DNA of 64,000 bases from Candidatus Amulumruptor caecigallinarius (GTDB lineage: Bacteria; Bacteroidota; Bacteroidia; Bacteroidales; Muribaculaceae), in the NCBI GenBank assembly GCA_944321825.1, contig CALUMU010000003.1:232299-296298 (forward strand). The letters are read 5' to 3'. Made by a program: the position numbers and the translations under genes. Of this stretch, positions 55,092 to 64,000 are shown one piece after another. Positions within the stretch are counted from its first letter, which is position 1. Each line of letters starts with the position of its first letter. The notes beneath the pieces are model-generated. The model searched no databases. It saw nothing but the letters and a program-made list of their open reading frames with translations, and had not been told where the DNA came from.

Positions 55092-55946
55092 TTACGGATG
55101 GGAGGGTAGGAAATCTCCACGTAAAGGGTCGAAGGAAATGGGGCGGTCGGGAAAGAGGTGTTGCATGGCATCTGATGCGATTAGCTCTGCAGGGCTTCCG
55201 CTCAATATTTCCGACTCAGGGGTGGCGGTCGCACCAGGGTGCGACCCTACAGGGATGTGGGAGCCAGGCGTGGAGGGGGCATGCGAGGTTGCGGTGGGCA
55301 CCACAAGCCATAATTGGTCGGCTATGGGCATGACGGACGAAACGTCGTGGATGGACATCAGCACCGCTTTGTGCTGACTGTGACTTATGTCGCGCAGGAG
55401 CATCAGCAGCTCCAGCCTGTTGGCCACGTCAAGAAATGCGGTCGGTTCGTCAAGGATGATGACGGGTGTCTGCTGGGCTATGGCTTTGGCTATCATGGCC
55501 TTCTGCCGTTCGCCGTCACTGAGGGTAGCCACATGACGCGATGCCAGATGGCTTACACCTACCATCGCCATCGCCTCAGCCACAATGGCGCGGTCCCGGT
55601 CAGATAAACGGCCGAAGAAACCAGTGTACGGCTGTCGTCCAAGCCTGACAAGCTCTTCCACGGTAAAAGCCCCTGCCCCGTCGCTGTGCCCGGTTACGAT
55701 GGTCAACAGACGCGCCAACTCTGCCGTGGAGCAAGCCGCCACATCCTTACCGTCGATCAGCACCCTACCATCTAACGGAGATTGCAACGCCGATATGGTG
55801 CGCAGTAGTGTGCTTTTCCCTCGGCCATTAGCGCCGAGGAGCGCCGTCACCTCGCCCGTGGAAATACTCATATTGAGGCGCGACATCAATATACGTTCAT
55901 GCCCCCCAACTTTATATCCTACGGAGAGATTCTCGAGTCTTATCAT
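55092..55946 (-). CDS. ABC transporter ATP-binding protein (FecE/BtuD-like)
   Basis: 284 residues. Walker A GANGRGKSTL, signature LSDGERQK (in place of LSGGQ), Walker B PVIILDEPTAF. Typical ATPase of iron-siderophore, haem or cobalamin importers with FecCD permeases. The last 60 residues include a low-complexity Pro/Gly/Thr stretch (TPGSHIPVGSHPGATATPES) not usual for the family. Its start overlaps the permease stop by 4 bases. Third gene of a minus-strand operon: binding protein, permease, ATPase. Confidence 0.93.
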   Translation of the reverse strand: MIRLENLSVGYKVGGHERILMSRLNMSISTGEVTALLGANGRGKSTLLRTISALQSPLDGRVLIDGKDVAACSTAELARLLTIVTGHSDGAGAFTVEELVRLGRQPYTGFFGRLSDRDRAIVAEAMAMVGVSHLASRHVATLSDGERQKAMIAKAIAQQTPVIILDEPTAFLDVANRLELLMLLRDISHSQHKAVLMSIHDVSSVMPIADQLWLVVPTATSHAPSTPGSHIPVGSHPGATATPESEILSGSPAELIASDAMQHLFPDRPISFDPLRGDFLPSHP

Positions 55947-56989
55947 CTCAGATAAAAGATTTTGTTGCGGTTGACAATGATGTATATTATTATAGGCGCT
56001 CCAATGAGCGGCGTGATGGCGTTGATAGGTATTATACTACTCTGCGGCATGACGCTTATAAGCTGGCACAGGAGCATGATGGCAGAACCTGACAATGCCG
56101 TAGCCCCCACAACCCATATGTGGGAAGAGGTGCGTATAATCAACCGTGCGATATGCGGCACCACAAGGCCTATGAATCCTATCGGTCCACAGAATGCGGT
56201 CACCAGCGCTGTCAGTCCACCCGCTAACAGCAGCAGAGCATTACGTGTACGCCTGACATTTACACCGAGATTCCTCGCATAATTATCACCGAGCAGCATC
56301 GCGTCAAGCGGTTTGACATACAAAAACGAGGCTGCAATACCGATGATACACAGAGGCGCAAAAATGCCCAATCTTTCCAAAGTCATGCCTCCGAAACTTC
56401 CCATGCCCCATATCACGAACGAATGTACACCTTCCTGAGTTGCAAAAAAGTTGAGAAGCGATATGAGCGATGATGCCAGATAACCGATGATGATGCCTAC
56501 TATCAGCAGCATGGCCGTAGACTTCACTATCCGTGAAAAACCGAGCAGCAACAGCAATATGCAACCCGCCCCGAGTATAGCTCCGAGGATGGATGCCGTA
56601 GCTATGCCGAACTGCCCGGTCACAGCCCCCCCCGAGGCAAGCAATACTACCGCCACGCCAAGGCTCGAACCTGTCGAAACGCCAAGTATCGAGGGCCCGG
56701 CCAGCGGATTGCTGAATGTCGTCTGCATCTGCAGTCCGGCCAATGCGAGAGCCATCCCGGCCAGCATGGCCGTAGTAGTAGCCGGCAGACGCGACATCAA
56801 TATGATGGTGCGCCATGTATCCTCGTCCGCACCCTCGCTCAGTCCGAAGACTATGGCGACGATACGGTTTGACGGGATATCAACAGAGCCGAACAGCATA
56901 CACGCAAGCCACAGCACGACAGTAAGCACACCCAAAGCTGTCATCACTGCCACTCTATATTTGCCGGATATCGTTCTGTCAACTGGCAT
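55943..56989 (-). CDS. FecCD-family ABC permease
   Basis: 348 residues with about nine to ten membrane segments. The signature LAGMALALAGLQMQTTFSNPLAGPSILGVSTGS is characteristic of FecCD/BtuC permeases, as is GPIGFIGLVVPHIARL, part of the ATPase-coupling loop. It forms the membrane channel of an iron-chelate, haem or cobalamin importer. 11 bases after the binding-protein gene. Confidence 0.94.
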   Translation of the reverse strand: MPVDRTISGKYRVAVMTALGVLTVVLWLACMLFGSVDIPSNRIVAIVFGLSEGADEDTWRTIILMSRLPATTTAMLAGMALALAGLQMQTTFSNPLAGPSILGVSTGSSLGVAVVLLASGGAVTGQFGIATASILGAILGAGCILLLLLGFSRIVKSTAMLLIVGIIIGYLASSLISLLNFFATQEGVHSFVIWGMGSFGGMTLERLGIFAPLCIIGIAASFLYVKPLDAMLLGDNYARNLGVNVRRTRNALLLLAGGLTALVTAFCGPIGFIGLVVPHIARLIIRTSSHIWVVGATALSGSAIMLLCQLISVMPQSSIIPINAITPLIGAPIIIYIIVNRNKIFYLR

Positions 56990-57000
56990 AGATGATCTGG

Positions 57001-58113
57001 TCAGTCTGCCTTGTGGAAATAATTCAAGCTCAATCCCTCTGATACCTCCGGGTGGAATATGACCACATAATCTGAGAGCAGACGTTCAGGATGGAACGGA
57101 AACTCATCGAACAGAGGTGTCACCGATGTATCACACGTATATATATTACCTGTCTGATACGCTTTGAAGCGTTCGTTGGGCTTATAATCTGCCACGAGTG
57201 TGGCACGAGTCATCGGATAGCCGTAAGATGTGGCAATCCAGCAGTCGGCATCAGATGCCCAATCAAACACACGAGCGAAATCCAGTTCGAGCGAACCGGC
57301 CGATTTGTCGTCTGCCCAAGGATAGGACGCGCCGGCATCCTTAAGCATCTGAGCCTTGTAACTCGCTCCTCCAGGCACATACCAGACACCGTTTATAATG
57401 GTTTCGGTTATAACTTTCGGTCGTGACGACGTATCAGCCACACGCCTCTTTATATCGCAGTAAGCCTTGGAAACTTCACCATAGATACTGTCTGCCACAT
57501 TATACCGTCCATAAAGAAGCCCTATCAATTTTATCCACTCGGCGCGTCCGAGCGGCGTGGTTTCCATATAGTCGGCCATCTCGATGATAGGTATGTCGAG
57601 CTGCCCCACAGCTCCGTAGCCGGCATTCTGAAACGGGGATGCAAGTATGGCATCAGGCGATGCGGCGACGACCTTCTCCACCACAGGTGCCATGGTACTA
57701 CCGACATCCGTGATACGCCCCTCGGCAAGACCCGCTTTTACATATTCATTGTTAATATACTGGGCATCAGCCACTGCGGTTATCGCCTCTGCCGCATCCA
57801 ACTCGTCAATCACACCTGCATATACCGCCGAATATACAAGACTTTTCTCTAACGGAATCTCGACCCTTGTCACGCCCTCTATAGTGGGAGCCACCTCACC
57901 TCTCGGCACGAGCTGGTAGCTATGCAGGACTTTGGCAGTGTCCCACGGGTCGGTAATCTTGACCATATAGTAGCCGTCGTTGTCTGTAATCTCCAACAGC
58001 TGCGCCGATTGAGTCAACAGCCGGCCCGACGCAGAGTCCGCTTTAGATGCCCCTTTATGGCTGCAAGCAGCCACCGCCATTACCACGGCCACGGCCGCAA
58101 CAGCTTTAATCAT
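57001..58113 (-). CDS. Periplasmic substrate-binding lipoprotein of the importer
   Basis: About 370 residues from ATG 58113 (MIKAVAAVAVVMAVAACSHK); the frame also has an upstream ATG. Lipobox AVAAC. TroA-like class III binding protein: DAILASPFQNAGYGAVGQLD, PIIEMADYMETTPLGRAEWI, and the C-terminal lobe DADCWIATSYGYP. Likely captures a metal chelate or cobalamin. The divergent mutA-mutB pair needs cobalamin, which makes B12 a possible cargo, but no cobalamin riboswitch is seen upstream, so specificity is open. Confidence 0.85.
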   Translation of the reverse strand: MIKAVAAVAVVMAVAACSHKGASKADSASGRLLTQSAQLLEITDNDGYYMVKITDPWDTAKVLHSYQLVPRGEVAPTIEGVTRVEIPLEKSLVYSAVYAGVIDELDAAEAITAVADAQYINNEYVKAGLAEGRITDVGSTMAPVVEKVVAASPDAILASPFQNAGYGAVGQLDIPIIEMADYMETTPLGRAEWIKLIGLLYGRYNVADSIYGEVSKAYCDIKRRVADTSSRPKVITETIINGVWYVPGGASYKAQMLKDAGASYPWADDKSAGSLELDFARVFDWASDADCWIATSYGYPMTRATLVADYKPNERFKAYQTGNIYTCDTSVTPLFDEFPFHPERLLSDYVVIFHPEVSEGLSLNYFHKAD

Positions 58114-58184
58114 ATATCTATGGATTTGCCTATACATGATATAAATTATATGCCAATATGCTTCAAAATTAAAATATGGATATG

Positions 58185-58192
58185 CAAAGTTA
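58185..58192 (-). promoter_or_regulatory. Candidate -7 element for the ABC importer operon
   Basis: On the minus strand TAACTTTG is a perfect TAnnTTTG match 72 bases before the binding-protein start. No clear -33 element and no B12-box-like sequence in the gap. Confidence 0.4.
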
Positions 58193-58299
58193 CTCTTTTT
58201 ATAATGACATCTTACATTTTAAACATGATTTTGGCTTCCGCCAGATCAAACAAGCAAGTGCGAAATTAATATGCACACAGACTATTTGCATAAAAAATA

Positions 58300-58331
58300 T
58301 TTCATCATACGGTAAAGAATTTGTACATTTG
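58300..58331 (+). promoter_or_regulatory. Candidate promoter of mutA-mutB
   Basis: TTTC (58300-58303), 20 bases, then TACATTTG (58324-58331), a perfect -7 element, 67 bases before the mutA start. The divergent 285-base gap between the importer and mutA is AT-rich and otherwise featureless. Confidence 0.5.
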
Positions 58332-58398
58332 CTTCGTAAAAAACCGCCTTATAAGCTTTTACAAGGTTCACAACGCATTTTATCATTTAACACACACC

Positions 58399-60240
58399 AT
58401 GGCAGAAAGCAAAGAAAAATTATTTGACCAATTTCCTCCTGTTTCTACCGCCGAATGGAAAGCTAAAGTCGAGACTGACCTCAAGGGTGCTCCGTTCGAC
58501 AAGAAATTGGTATGGCGAACCAACGAAGGATTCAACCTTCAGCCCATGTACCGTGCAGAGGACATCAAAGACCTTAAAACCACCGATGTACTACCCGGAG
58601 AATTTCCGTACATCCGTGGCATACGCAACTCCAACGACTGGCTGACCCGTCAGGAAATCATAGCCGACGATGCAGCCGCAGCAAATGCCAAAGCCGCCGA
58701 AGTTCTCACCAAGGGTGTGACATCCCTCGGCTTCTCTGTTAAAGAAGCATCCGACCTTGCCGTCATGCTCAAGGGCATAGACCTTAAGTCGGTAGAAATC
58801 AATCTCACCTGCTGCCCACGCAAGGCTGTGGCTGTGGCAACCGAACTGGTTTCTATCATCAAGGCAGAAAATGCCACCGACAAGTTCCGGGGCTCCATCA
58901 ATTTCAACCCCCTGCGCCGCCCCTTGAACCACGGCACCGCTTTCCCCGGCGACATCGTCAAGGAAGCGTCGGCTATTATAGATGCGGTTAAGGAAGTCCC
59001 GGCTCTCAAGGTTCTTGCTGTCAACTCCGACATGTTGAGCAACGCTGGTGCATACATCTATCAGGAACTCGGATATGCCCTCGCATGGGGAACCATGTGG
59101 ATGACGCTGATGACTGATGCCGGTTACAGTGCCGACGAAGTGGCCCGCCGCATCAAATTCAACATGGGTGTAAGTTCAAATTATTTCATGGAGCTTGCCA
59201 AATTCCGTGCGGCACGTATGCTTTGGGCCCAGATAGTAGCTCAATACGGCACAGACAAGGAATCGGCCAAGATGCACGTCCACGCAACGACTTCAAAATT
59301 CAACCAGACCATATATGATGCGCATGTCAACCTGCTCCGTAGCCAGACCGAAGCCATGTCGGCAGCGTTAGCAGGTGTCGACTCCATCACATCCACCCCG
59401 TTTGACACACCTTACAAGACCCCTGACGACTTTTCGGAGCGTATAGCCCGTAACCAGCAGTTCCTGCTCAAAGAGGAAAGCCACCTTGACAAGGTCGTAG
59501 ACCCCGCCGGCGGTTCGTACTATGTGGAACACCTCACGGTATCCATAGCCCAGGAGGCTTGGAAACTGTTCCTGTCGGTCGACGAACAGGGCGGATTCCT
59601 TAAGCTCGTCAATGACGGAGCAATCCAGAAGGCAGTAAACGAGTCAAACGCAAAACGCCACACCGACGTAGCGCGCCGCAAAGAGATACTTCTCGGCACA
59701 AACCAGTTTCCCAACGTCAATGAAACCGCAGCTCAGAAAATCGAGGGCAGCGGATGTTCCTGCGGATGCCACCACGATGAAGCCGACAATGCAGGCGAAG
59801 GTCTCAACAAGAGCCGTGCAGCCAGCGACTTCGAGCAGCTGCGACTCGCCACGGAGGCTTCATCGCACCGCCCGAAAGTATTCATGCTCACCATCGGCAA
59901 TCTGGCCATGCGTCTGGCACGAGCCCAGTTCTCTACCAACTTCTTCGGCTGTGCAGGATATGAAATCATCGACAACCTCGGATTTGACACCGTGGAAGCC
60001 GGCGTAGATGCCGCCTTAGAGAAGGGGGCGGATGTAGTGGTGCTGTGCTCAAGCGACGACGAGTACGCCGAACTTGCCCCCAAGGCGTTCAAGTATCTCG
60101 ATGGCCGTGCCGAGTTTGTAGTTGCCGGTGCTCCTGCATGCATGGAACAGCTTCAGGCCGAGGGTATCAAGGACTTCATCCATGTGCGCTGCAATGTGCT
60201 TGACACACTCCGTGATTTCAATTCCCGTCTTCTTAAGTAA
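58399..60240 (+). CDS. mutA: Methylmalonyl-CoA mutase small subunit
   Basis: 613 residues from ATG 58399 (MAESKEKLFDQFPP); a longer frame upstream overlaps the promoter. The TIM barrel is clear (GEFPYIRGIRNSNDWLTRQE, LGYALAWGTMWMTLMTDAGY, DPAGGSYYVEHLTVSIAQE), followed by a degenerate B12-binding-like C-terminal domain lacking DxHxxG, as expected for the structural subunit. Between the two, near residue 450, is a short CSCGCHHDEAD motif, an unusual Cys/His patch. With MutB it interconverts succinyl-CoA and methylmalonyl-CoA, the route to propionate in Bacteroidales. 32 bases before mutB. Confidence 0.94.
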   Translation: MAESKEKLFDQFPPVSTAEWKAKVETDLKGAPFDKKLVWRTNEGFNLQPMYRAEDIKDLKTTDVLPGEFPYIRGIRNSNDWLTRQEIIADDAAAANAKAAEVLTKGVTSLGFSVKEASDLAVMLKGIDLKSVEINLTCCPRKAVAVATELVSIIKAENATDKFRGSINFNPLRRPLNHGTAFPGDIVKEASAIIDAVKEVPALKVLAVNSDMLSNAGAYIYQELGYALAWGTMWMTLMTDAGYSADEVARRIKFNMGVSSNYFMELAKFRAARMLWAQIVAQYGTDKESAKMHVHATTSKFNQTIYDAHVNLLRSQTEAMSAALAGVDSITSTPFDTPYKTPDDFSERIARNQQFLLKEESHLDKVVDPAGGSYYVEHLTVSIAQEAWKLFLSVDEQGGFLKLVNDGAIQKAVNESNAKRHTDVARRKEILLGTNQFPNVNETAAQKIEGSGCSCGCHHDEADNAGEGLNKSRAASDFEQLRLATEASSHRPKVFMLTIGNLAMRLARAQFSTNFFGCAGYEIIDNLGFDTVEAGVDAALEKGADVVVLCSSDDEYAELAPKAFKYLDGRAEFVVAGAPACMEQLQAEGIKDFIHVRCNVLDTLRDFNSRLLK

Positions 60241-60272
60241 CAAGCCTCTTTCCACTCAATTCTATAATATAG

Positions 60273-62414
60273 ATGAAACCTGATTTTAAAAATATAAATA
60301 TCACACAAGACGCTTTCACTGCCCAGCACGACCATGCCGCAGCAAGCGCAGGTGAAGACTGGCTTACTCCGGAACTCATCCCCGTCAAGCCCGTATATAC
60401 GAAAAAAGACCTTGAAGGCCTTGAGCACCTCAACTATGTGTCAGGTCTTCCTCCGTTTCTCCGTGGCCCGTACAGCGCGATGTACCCTCTGCGTCCATGG
60501 ACCATACGCCAGTATGCCGGATTCTCCACGGCTGCCGAGAGTAACGCATTTTACCGCCGCAACCTCGCATCGGGACAGAAAGGTCTGTCGGTAGCATTCG
60601 ACCTTGCTACTCACCGTGGCTACGATGCCGACCACGAGCGTGTGGTGGGCGATGTAGGCAAAGCAGGAGTGTCAATCTGCACCCTTGAGGACATGAAGGT
60701 ACTCTTTGACGGCATTCCCCTCAACAAGATGTCTGTGTCTATGACCATGAACGGCGCAGTGCTCCCCGTGCTCGCGTTCTATATCAATGCCGGACTGGAG
60801 CAAGGCGCCAAGCTCGATGAGATGGCGGGAACCATCCAGAACGACATTCTCAAGGAATTCATGGTGCGTAACACCTATATATATCCGCCTGAATTTTCGA
60901 TGCGCATAATCGCGGACATATTCGAATATACATCACAGAATATGCCCAAATTCAACTCAATTTCCATTTCTGGCTACCATATGCAGGAAGCCGGCGCGAC
61001 ATGCGACATCGAGCTGGCCTATACCCTTGCCGACGGTCTCGAATATCTCCGTGCGGGAGTCAACGCCGGTATGGATATCGACGCGTTCGCGCCACGTCTG
61101 TCATTCTTCTGGGCTATCGGCATGAACTTCTTCATGGAAGTAGCCAAGATGCGTGCAGCGCGTATGCTTTGGGCCAAGATTGTAAAGCAGTTCAATCCAA
61201 AGAACCCCAAATCGCTGGCTCTCCGTACCCACTCGCAGACTTCAGGCTGGTCATTGACCGAGCAGGACCCGTTCAACAACGTAGGCCGTACATGTATCGA
61301 GGCTATGGGAGCCGCACTCGGCCATACACAATCGCTCCACACCAACGCGCTTGACGAGGCCATAGCCCTCCCCACCGATTTCTCGGCTCGTATCGCTCGC
61401 AATACCCAGATTTACATCCAGGAGGAGACCATGATAACCAAGCAGGTCGACCCATGGGCTGGTTCTTACTATGTAGAAGCTCTCACCAACGAGATAGCTC
61501 ACCGCGCATGGGAACACATCCAGGAAATAGAGAAGCTCGGCGGCATGGCCAAAGCCATCGAAACAGGTCTGCCTAAACTCCGCATCGAAGAGGCTGCAGC
61601 CCGCACTCAGGCCCGTATCGACTCCGGCAAGCAGACTATCGTTGGTATCAACAAGTATCGTCTTGACCACGAAGATCCTATCGACATCCTTGAAATCGAC
61701 AACACCCAGGTGCGCAACGAGCAGATCGAACGTCTCAACGACGTGAAAGCCCACCGCGATGAGGAGGCTGTCAAGAAAGCCCTTGCCGACATCACCGAAT
61801 GTGTCCGCACCAAGAAAGGCAATCTCCTTGATCTTGCTGTCAAGGCTGCCGGACTCCGTGCTACCCTCGGTGAAATTTCAGATGCCTGCGAAGAGGTCGT
61901 AGGCCGTTATAAAGCAGTAATCAGAACTATTTCAGGCGTGTACTCAGCAGAAACCAAGTCTGACCCCGACTTTGTGAAGGCTCAGCAAATGTGTGAAGAT
62001 TTCGCCAAGCGCGAAGGTCGTCAACCCCGTATCATGATTGCCAAGATGGGTCAGGACGGACATGACCGTGGCGCGAAGGTAGTGGCTACCGGCTATGCCG
62101 ATTGCGGATTTGACGTCGACATGGGACCCCTGTTCCAGACTCCTGCCGAAGCAGCACGCCAGGCCGTGGAAAACGATGTCCATATCCTCGGCGTGTCATC
62201 TCTTGCCGCAGGCCACAAGACTCTCATCCCGCAGGTCATCGAAGAACTTAAGAAACTCGGACGCGAGGACATACTCGTGACCGCAGGCGGCGTTATCCCG
62301 GCTCAGGACTACGATTTCCTCTACAAAGCCGGTGTCGCAGCCATCTTCGGCCCCGGCACACGCATCCCCGCAAGTGCCATCAAGATGCTTGAAATCCTCA
62401 ACGACGAAGAGTAA
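60273..62414 (+). CDS. mutB: Methylmalonyl-CoA mutase large subunit
   Basis: 713 residues, catalytic subunit. N-terminal arm and substrate barrel ([40 protein letters not shown]), [19 protein letters not shown], and the C-terminal cobalamin-binding domain with GQDGHDRG (593-600: Asp595, His597, Gly600 of DxHxxG), [14 protein letters not shown] and [14 protein letters not shown]. Uses adenosylcobalamin. Complete. Confidence 0.97.
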   Translation: MKPDFKNINITQDAFTAQHDHAAASAGEDWLTPELIPVKPVYTKKDLEGLEHLNYVSGLPPFLRGPYSAMYPLRPWTIRQYAGFSTAAESNAFYRRNLASGQKGLSVAFDLATHRGYDADHERVVGDVGKAGVSICTLEDMKVLFDGIPLNKMSVSMTMNGAVLPVLAFYINAGLEQGAKLDEMAGTIQNDILKEFMVRNTYIYPPEFSMRIIADIFEYTSQNMPKFNSISISGYHMQEAGATCDIELAYTLADGLEYLRAGVNAGMDIDAFAPRLSFFWAIGMNFFMEVAKMRAARMLWAKIVKQFNPKNPKSLALRTHSQTSGWSLTEQDPFNNVGRTCIEAMGAALGHTQSLHTNALDEAIALPTDFSARIARNTQIYIQEETMITKQVDPWAGSYYVEALTNEIAHRAWEHIQEIEKLGGMAKAIETGLPKLRIEEAAARTQARIDSGKQTIVGINKYRLDHEDPIDILEIDNTQVRNEQIERLNDVKAHRDEEAVKKALADITECVRTKKGNLLDLAVKAAGLRATLGEISDACEEVVGRYKAVIRTISGVYSAETKSDPDFVKAQQMCEDFAKREGRQPRIMIAKMGQDGHDRGAKVVATGYADCGFDVDMGPLFQTPAEAARQAVENDVHILGVSSLAAGHKTLIPQVIEELKKLGREDILVTAGGVIPAQDYDFLYKAGVAAIFGPGTRIPASAIKMLEILNDEE

Positions 62415-62447
62415 CCCGTTCATAATTGTTACATACTTTGTTCATCC

Positions 62448-62485
62448 GGGAGCAGCTTTTATCCATAAGGGTTGCTCCCTTTCTT
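62448..62485 (+). terminator. Terminator of mutA-mutB
   Basis: GGGAGCA (62448-62454) pairs with TGCTCCC (62473-62479), followed by TTTCTT. It lies 34 bases after the mutB stop. Confidence 0.7.
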
Positions 62486-62516
62486 ATTAAGAAGCTGATT
62501 GTCAAGAAACTTTCCG

Positions 62517-62524
62517 TAACTTTG
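62517..62524 (+). promoter_or_regulatory. -7 element immediately before the acyltransferase start
   Basis: TAACTTTG matches TAnnTTTG perfectly and ends 4 bases before the ATG at 62529, so a transcript starting at the usual distance would begin at or next to the start codon (leaderless or nearly so). The -33 element is not evident. Confidence 0.4.
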
Positions 62525-62528
62525 CCAC

Positions 62529-63650
62529 ATGAACCGCAACGAAAGAATCGCCATAGTCAAAGGGCTGGCCATAATCCTGATGGTCATAGGTCATGCTGAA
62601 GCCCAAAGTTTCATCACCAATTTCATCTACATATTCCATATGCCGGTGTTCTTTGTCGCGGCCGGATATTTCTTCAAGGAATCCAATATCAGCGACCCGT
62701 ATGGATATATGAAACGGCGAGCCAAGGGGTTGTATCTGCCATTTGTCAAGTGGGCGTTGTTCTTTCTGCTCATCCATAATCTGATGTTCGCGCTCGGTAT
62801 TCTCAACGAAGAATACGGCAATGCACAAGGCGGTGTGACTCACCCATATACACTATCCCAGTTTGTGCAACGATTCTTCCTGATACTGTTCTCTATGGGA
62901 GGGTATGACGAATTTCTCGCAGGAGCGTTCTGGTTTTTCCGTGCTCTGCTGGTAGTGTCTATAGTATACCTGATATTGGTGAAAGTGTTGCGGCATTTTT
63001 TCCCTCGGATATCACTGTCATGGGCATCTGCCATCATAGGCGGTATGGCACTATGCTTTGCACTGATTAAAATCGGATTCAACTTCCGCATACCGACCAT
63101 CGTACAAGGAGGAATACGCGAGACATGGGGACTATTCTTCTTCAGCATGGGACCGATAGTCAACCGTTTCTTGTCAAAGTATTCGCTCGGAATCTGGCAA
63201 TTCGTACTTCTTGTGCTGCTGCTATGTATCGGGGCGCATTTCCACTGGAAAGGCATGAACCTCACCCCGCGCATGATTGATGTCGCCACTCTGCCGATTA
63301 CGGGACTGGCCGGTTTTCTCGTGCTTGACCGCATAGCGGGCTGGCTGACCGCCACCGACAATGCAGCCCGACGTTTCCTGAACTATTGCGGAGCCATGAC
63401 ACTTTACATCTACGTATTCCACATCATAGCGTTCAAACCTGTCAGCATGATAAAGATATGGTGGTTCGGTCTCGATCCGACCCAGATCGGATGCCACATG
63501 GTGATACACGACTATGCCCCTGGCGATTATTTCTGGGTTCTATACAGCATCGCCGGAGTCTGCCTACCCCTTTTAGGCATCTACTGCTACCGCCGCGCCA
63601 AAAACGCCCTCAAATCAGCAAGCCGCCGCTCATCATTACTTACAAATTAA
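62529..63650 (+). CDS. Acyltransferase-3 family membrane protein
   Basis: 373 residues, about ten membrane segments. Typical start: RIAIVKGLAIILMVIGHAEA with the family His, then IFHMPVFFVAAGYFF. These integral enzymes (OafA/YrhL/WecH-like) transfer acetyl or succinyl groups onto cell-surface sugars or lipids. Stands alone between the mutAB terminator and the tRNA promoter. Substrate unknown. A second, broken member of the same superfamily lies at 29763-29894. Confidence 0.88.
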   Translation: MNRNERIAIVKGLAIILMVIGHAEAQSFITNFIYIFHMPVFFVAAGYFFKESNISDPYGYMKRRAKGLYLPFVKWALFFLLIHNLMFALGILNEEYGNAQGGVTHPYTLSQFVQRFFLILFSMGGYDEFLAGAFWFFRALLVVSIVYLILVKVLRHFFPRISLSWASAIIGGMALCFALIKIGFNFRIPTIVQGGIRETWGLFFFSMGPIVNRFLSKYSLGIWQFVLLVLLLCIGAHFHWKGMNLTPRMIDVATLPITGLAGFLVLDRIAGWLTATDNAARRFLNYCGAMTLYIYVFHIIAFKPVSMIKIWWFGLDPTQIGCHMVIHDYAPGDYFWVLYSIAGVCLPLLGIYCYRRAKNALKSASRRSSLLTN

Positions 63651-63716
63651 ATATGCCTTTAGGCTCATCGTTAAAATATGCCATTTTTGACATGAATAAA
63701 TATTTATCAGAAAACG

Positions 63717-63748
63717 CTTGCACAGTTCAATAGATTTACCTATCTTTG
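63717..63748 (+). promoter_or_regulatory. Promoter of tRNA-Ser
   Basis: CTTG (63717-63720), 20 bases, then TATCTTTG (63741-63748), a perfect -7 element, 20 bases before the tRNA. Confidence 0.65.
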
Positions 63749-63768
63749 CACTCGCAAACCACAAACAA

Positions 63769-63853
63769 GGAGAGATGGCAGAGTGGTCGATTGCGGCGGT
63801 CTTGAAAACCGTTGAGGGTCACACCTCCGGGGGTTCGAATCCCTCTCTCTCCG
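63769..63853 (+). tRNA. tRNA-Ser (UGA anticodon)
   Basis: An 85-base type II tRNA. Acceptor GGAGAGA (63769-63775) pairs with TCTCTCC (63846-63852), discriminator G. The anticodon loop in GGTCTTGAAAACC carries TGA. A long variable arm follows, then the T-arm GGGGGTTCGAATCCC. The 3' CCA is not encoded. Promoter and terminator lie close on each side. Confidence 0.95.
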
Positions 63854-63860
63854 CAATAAA

Positions 63861-63879
63861 CATTGAAAATCAATGTTTT
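63861..63879 (+). terminator. Terminator-like hairpin of tRNA-Ser
   Basis: CATTGA (63861-63866) and TCAATG (63870-63875) form a short stem followed by TTTT. Small but well placed 7 bases after the tRNA. Confidence 0.55.
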
Positions 63880-63888
63880 GCACAATAA

Positions 63889-63930
63889 ACACCCGATTTT
63901 ACACCCAAGAATGTAAAGTCGGGTGTTTTT
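63889..63930 (+). terminator. Strong intrinsic terminator between tRNA-Ser and ssb
   Basis: ACACCCGATTTTACA (63889-63903) pairs with TGTAAAGTCGGGTGT (63912-63926) with one G-U pair and is followed by TTTT. It ends plus-strand transcription before the convergent ssb gene and may serve both directions. Confidence 0.75.
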
Positions 63931-63951
63931 ATATTACTGGGAAATGATACC

Positions 63952-64000
63952 CTAAAAAGGCAAATCATCCTCATCTGTGTTGGTTGCTGTTTCTGCTTTT
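63952..64000 (-). CDS. ssb: Single-stranded DNA-binding protein, C-terminal tail (partial)
   Basis: On the minus strand the window edge encodes KAETATNTDEDDLPF followed by TAG (complement of 63952-63954). The acidic DEDDLPF end is the hallmark protein-interaction tail of bacterial SSB. Only the last 15 codons are inside the window. Confidence 0.85.
   Translation of the reverse strand, partial: KAETATNTDEDDLPF

Noticed and set aside
58138..58398. Possible cobalamin riboswitch between the importer and mutA
   Set aside because: No B12-box-like GCC-x-CTG motif or suitable stem was found in either strand.
63769..64000. tRNA-Ser as integration site of a mobile element
   Set aside because: No duplicated tRNA 3' end or integrase gene was seen next to it; only a terminator and ssb follow.

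Overview
The window looks like chromosomal DNA of a Bacteroidales bacterium, most likely a gut member of the Muribaculaceae or a close relative. Reasons: many intergenic regions carry the Bacteroidetes -7 promoter element TAnnTTTG; there is a type V (FimA/Mfa-like) pilus locus; a BT_3928-family gene, a DUF1599 gene, a ClpC-type unfoldase, MutA/MutB methylmalonyl-CoA mutase and Bacteroidales-style RsfS and FtsH are present. Base composition is near 50% GC apart from a few AT-rich accessory stretches. The family-level assignment is inference.

Layout. 0-9.2 kb is housekeeping, nearly all on the minus strand: a zinc-ribbon membrane protein, a hypothetical, ftsH, rsfS, a LolC/E-FtsX-like permease, a PLP aminotransferase, folE, a SPOR protein and tpiA. 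9.4-23.5 kb is a plus-strand accessory island: a tyrosine recombinase, a 193-bp segment bounded by perfect 19-bp inverted repeats and containing promoter-like sequences, and then eight genes of a type V pilus locus (DUF3575, DUF3868/OmpA-like/TPR, Mfa2/FimB-like anchor, major fimbrillin, a 1259-residue adhesin and three further lipoprotein subunits). The natural reading is a phase-variable pilus switched by its neighbouring recombinase. The island sits between tpiA and the BT_3928/DUF1599 pair, genes I recall as adjacent in other Bacteroidales, so it probably split an older gene neighbourhood.

23.6-34.9 kb returns to core genes: BT_3928-family protein, DUF1599 protein, a TPR protein, gyrA, an acyltransferase remnant, clpC and an outer-membrane beta-barrel protein. 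35.0-42.1 kb is a defence island on the minus strand: a tiny His/Asp-rich protein, an AT-rich FRG-domain gene and a type III-like restriction-modification pair (mod, res). 42.5-49.5 kb holds hisS, uvrB, a YgiQ radical SAM protein, a TrmN6-type methyltransferase and a CPBP protease. 49.6-51.6 kb is a small accessory cluster with an Imm17-like immunity protein, two related membrane proteins and a WG-repeat lipoprotein. 51.7-54.9 kb is a copper module: an HMA-AraC regulator and a P1B ATPase with heavy-metal domains at both ends.

55.1-58.1 kb is a metallophore/cobalamin-type ABC importer, divergent from mutA-mutB (58.4-62.4 kb), whose product needs B12. The window closes with an acyltransferase-3 membrane protein, a tRNA-Ser(UGA) with a good promoter and two terminator hairpins, and the last codons of ssb on the minus strand. 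No CRISPR array, rRNA, complete insertion sequence or riboswitch was recognised.
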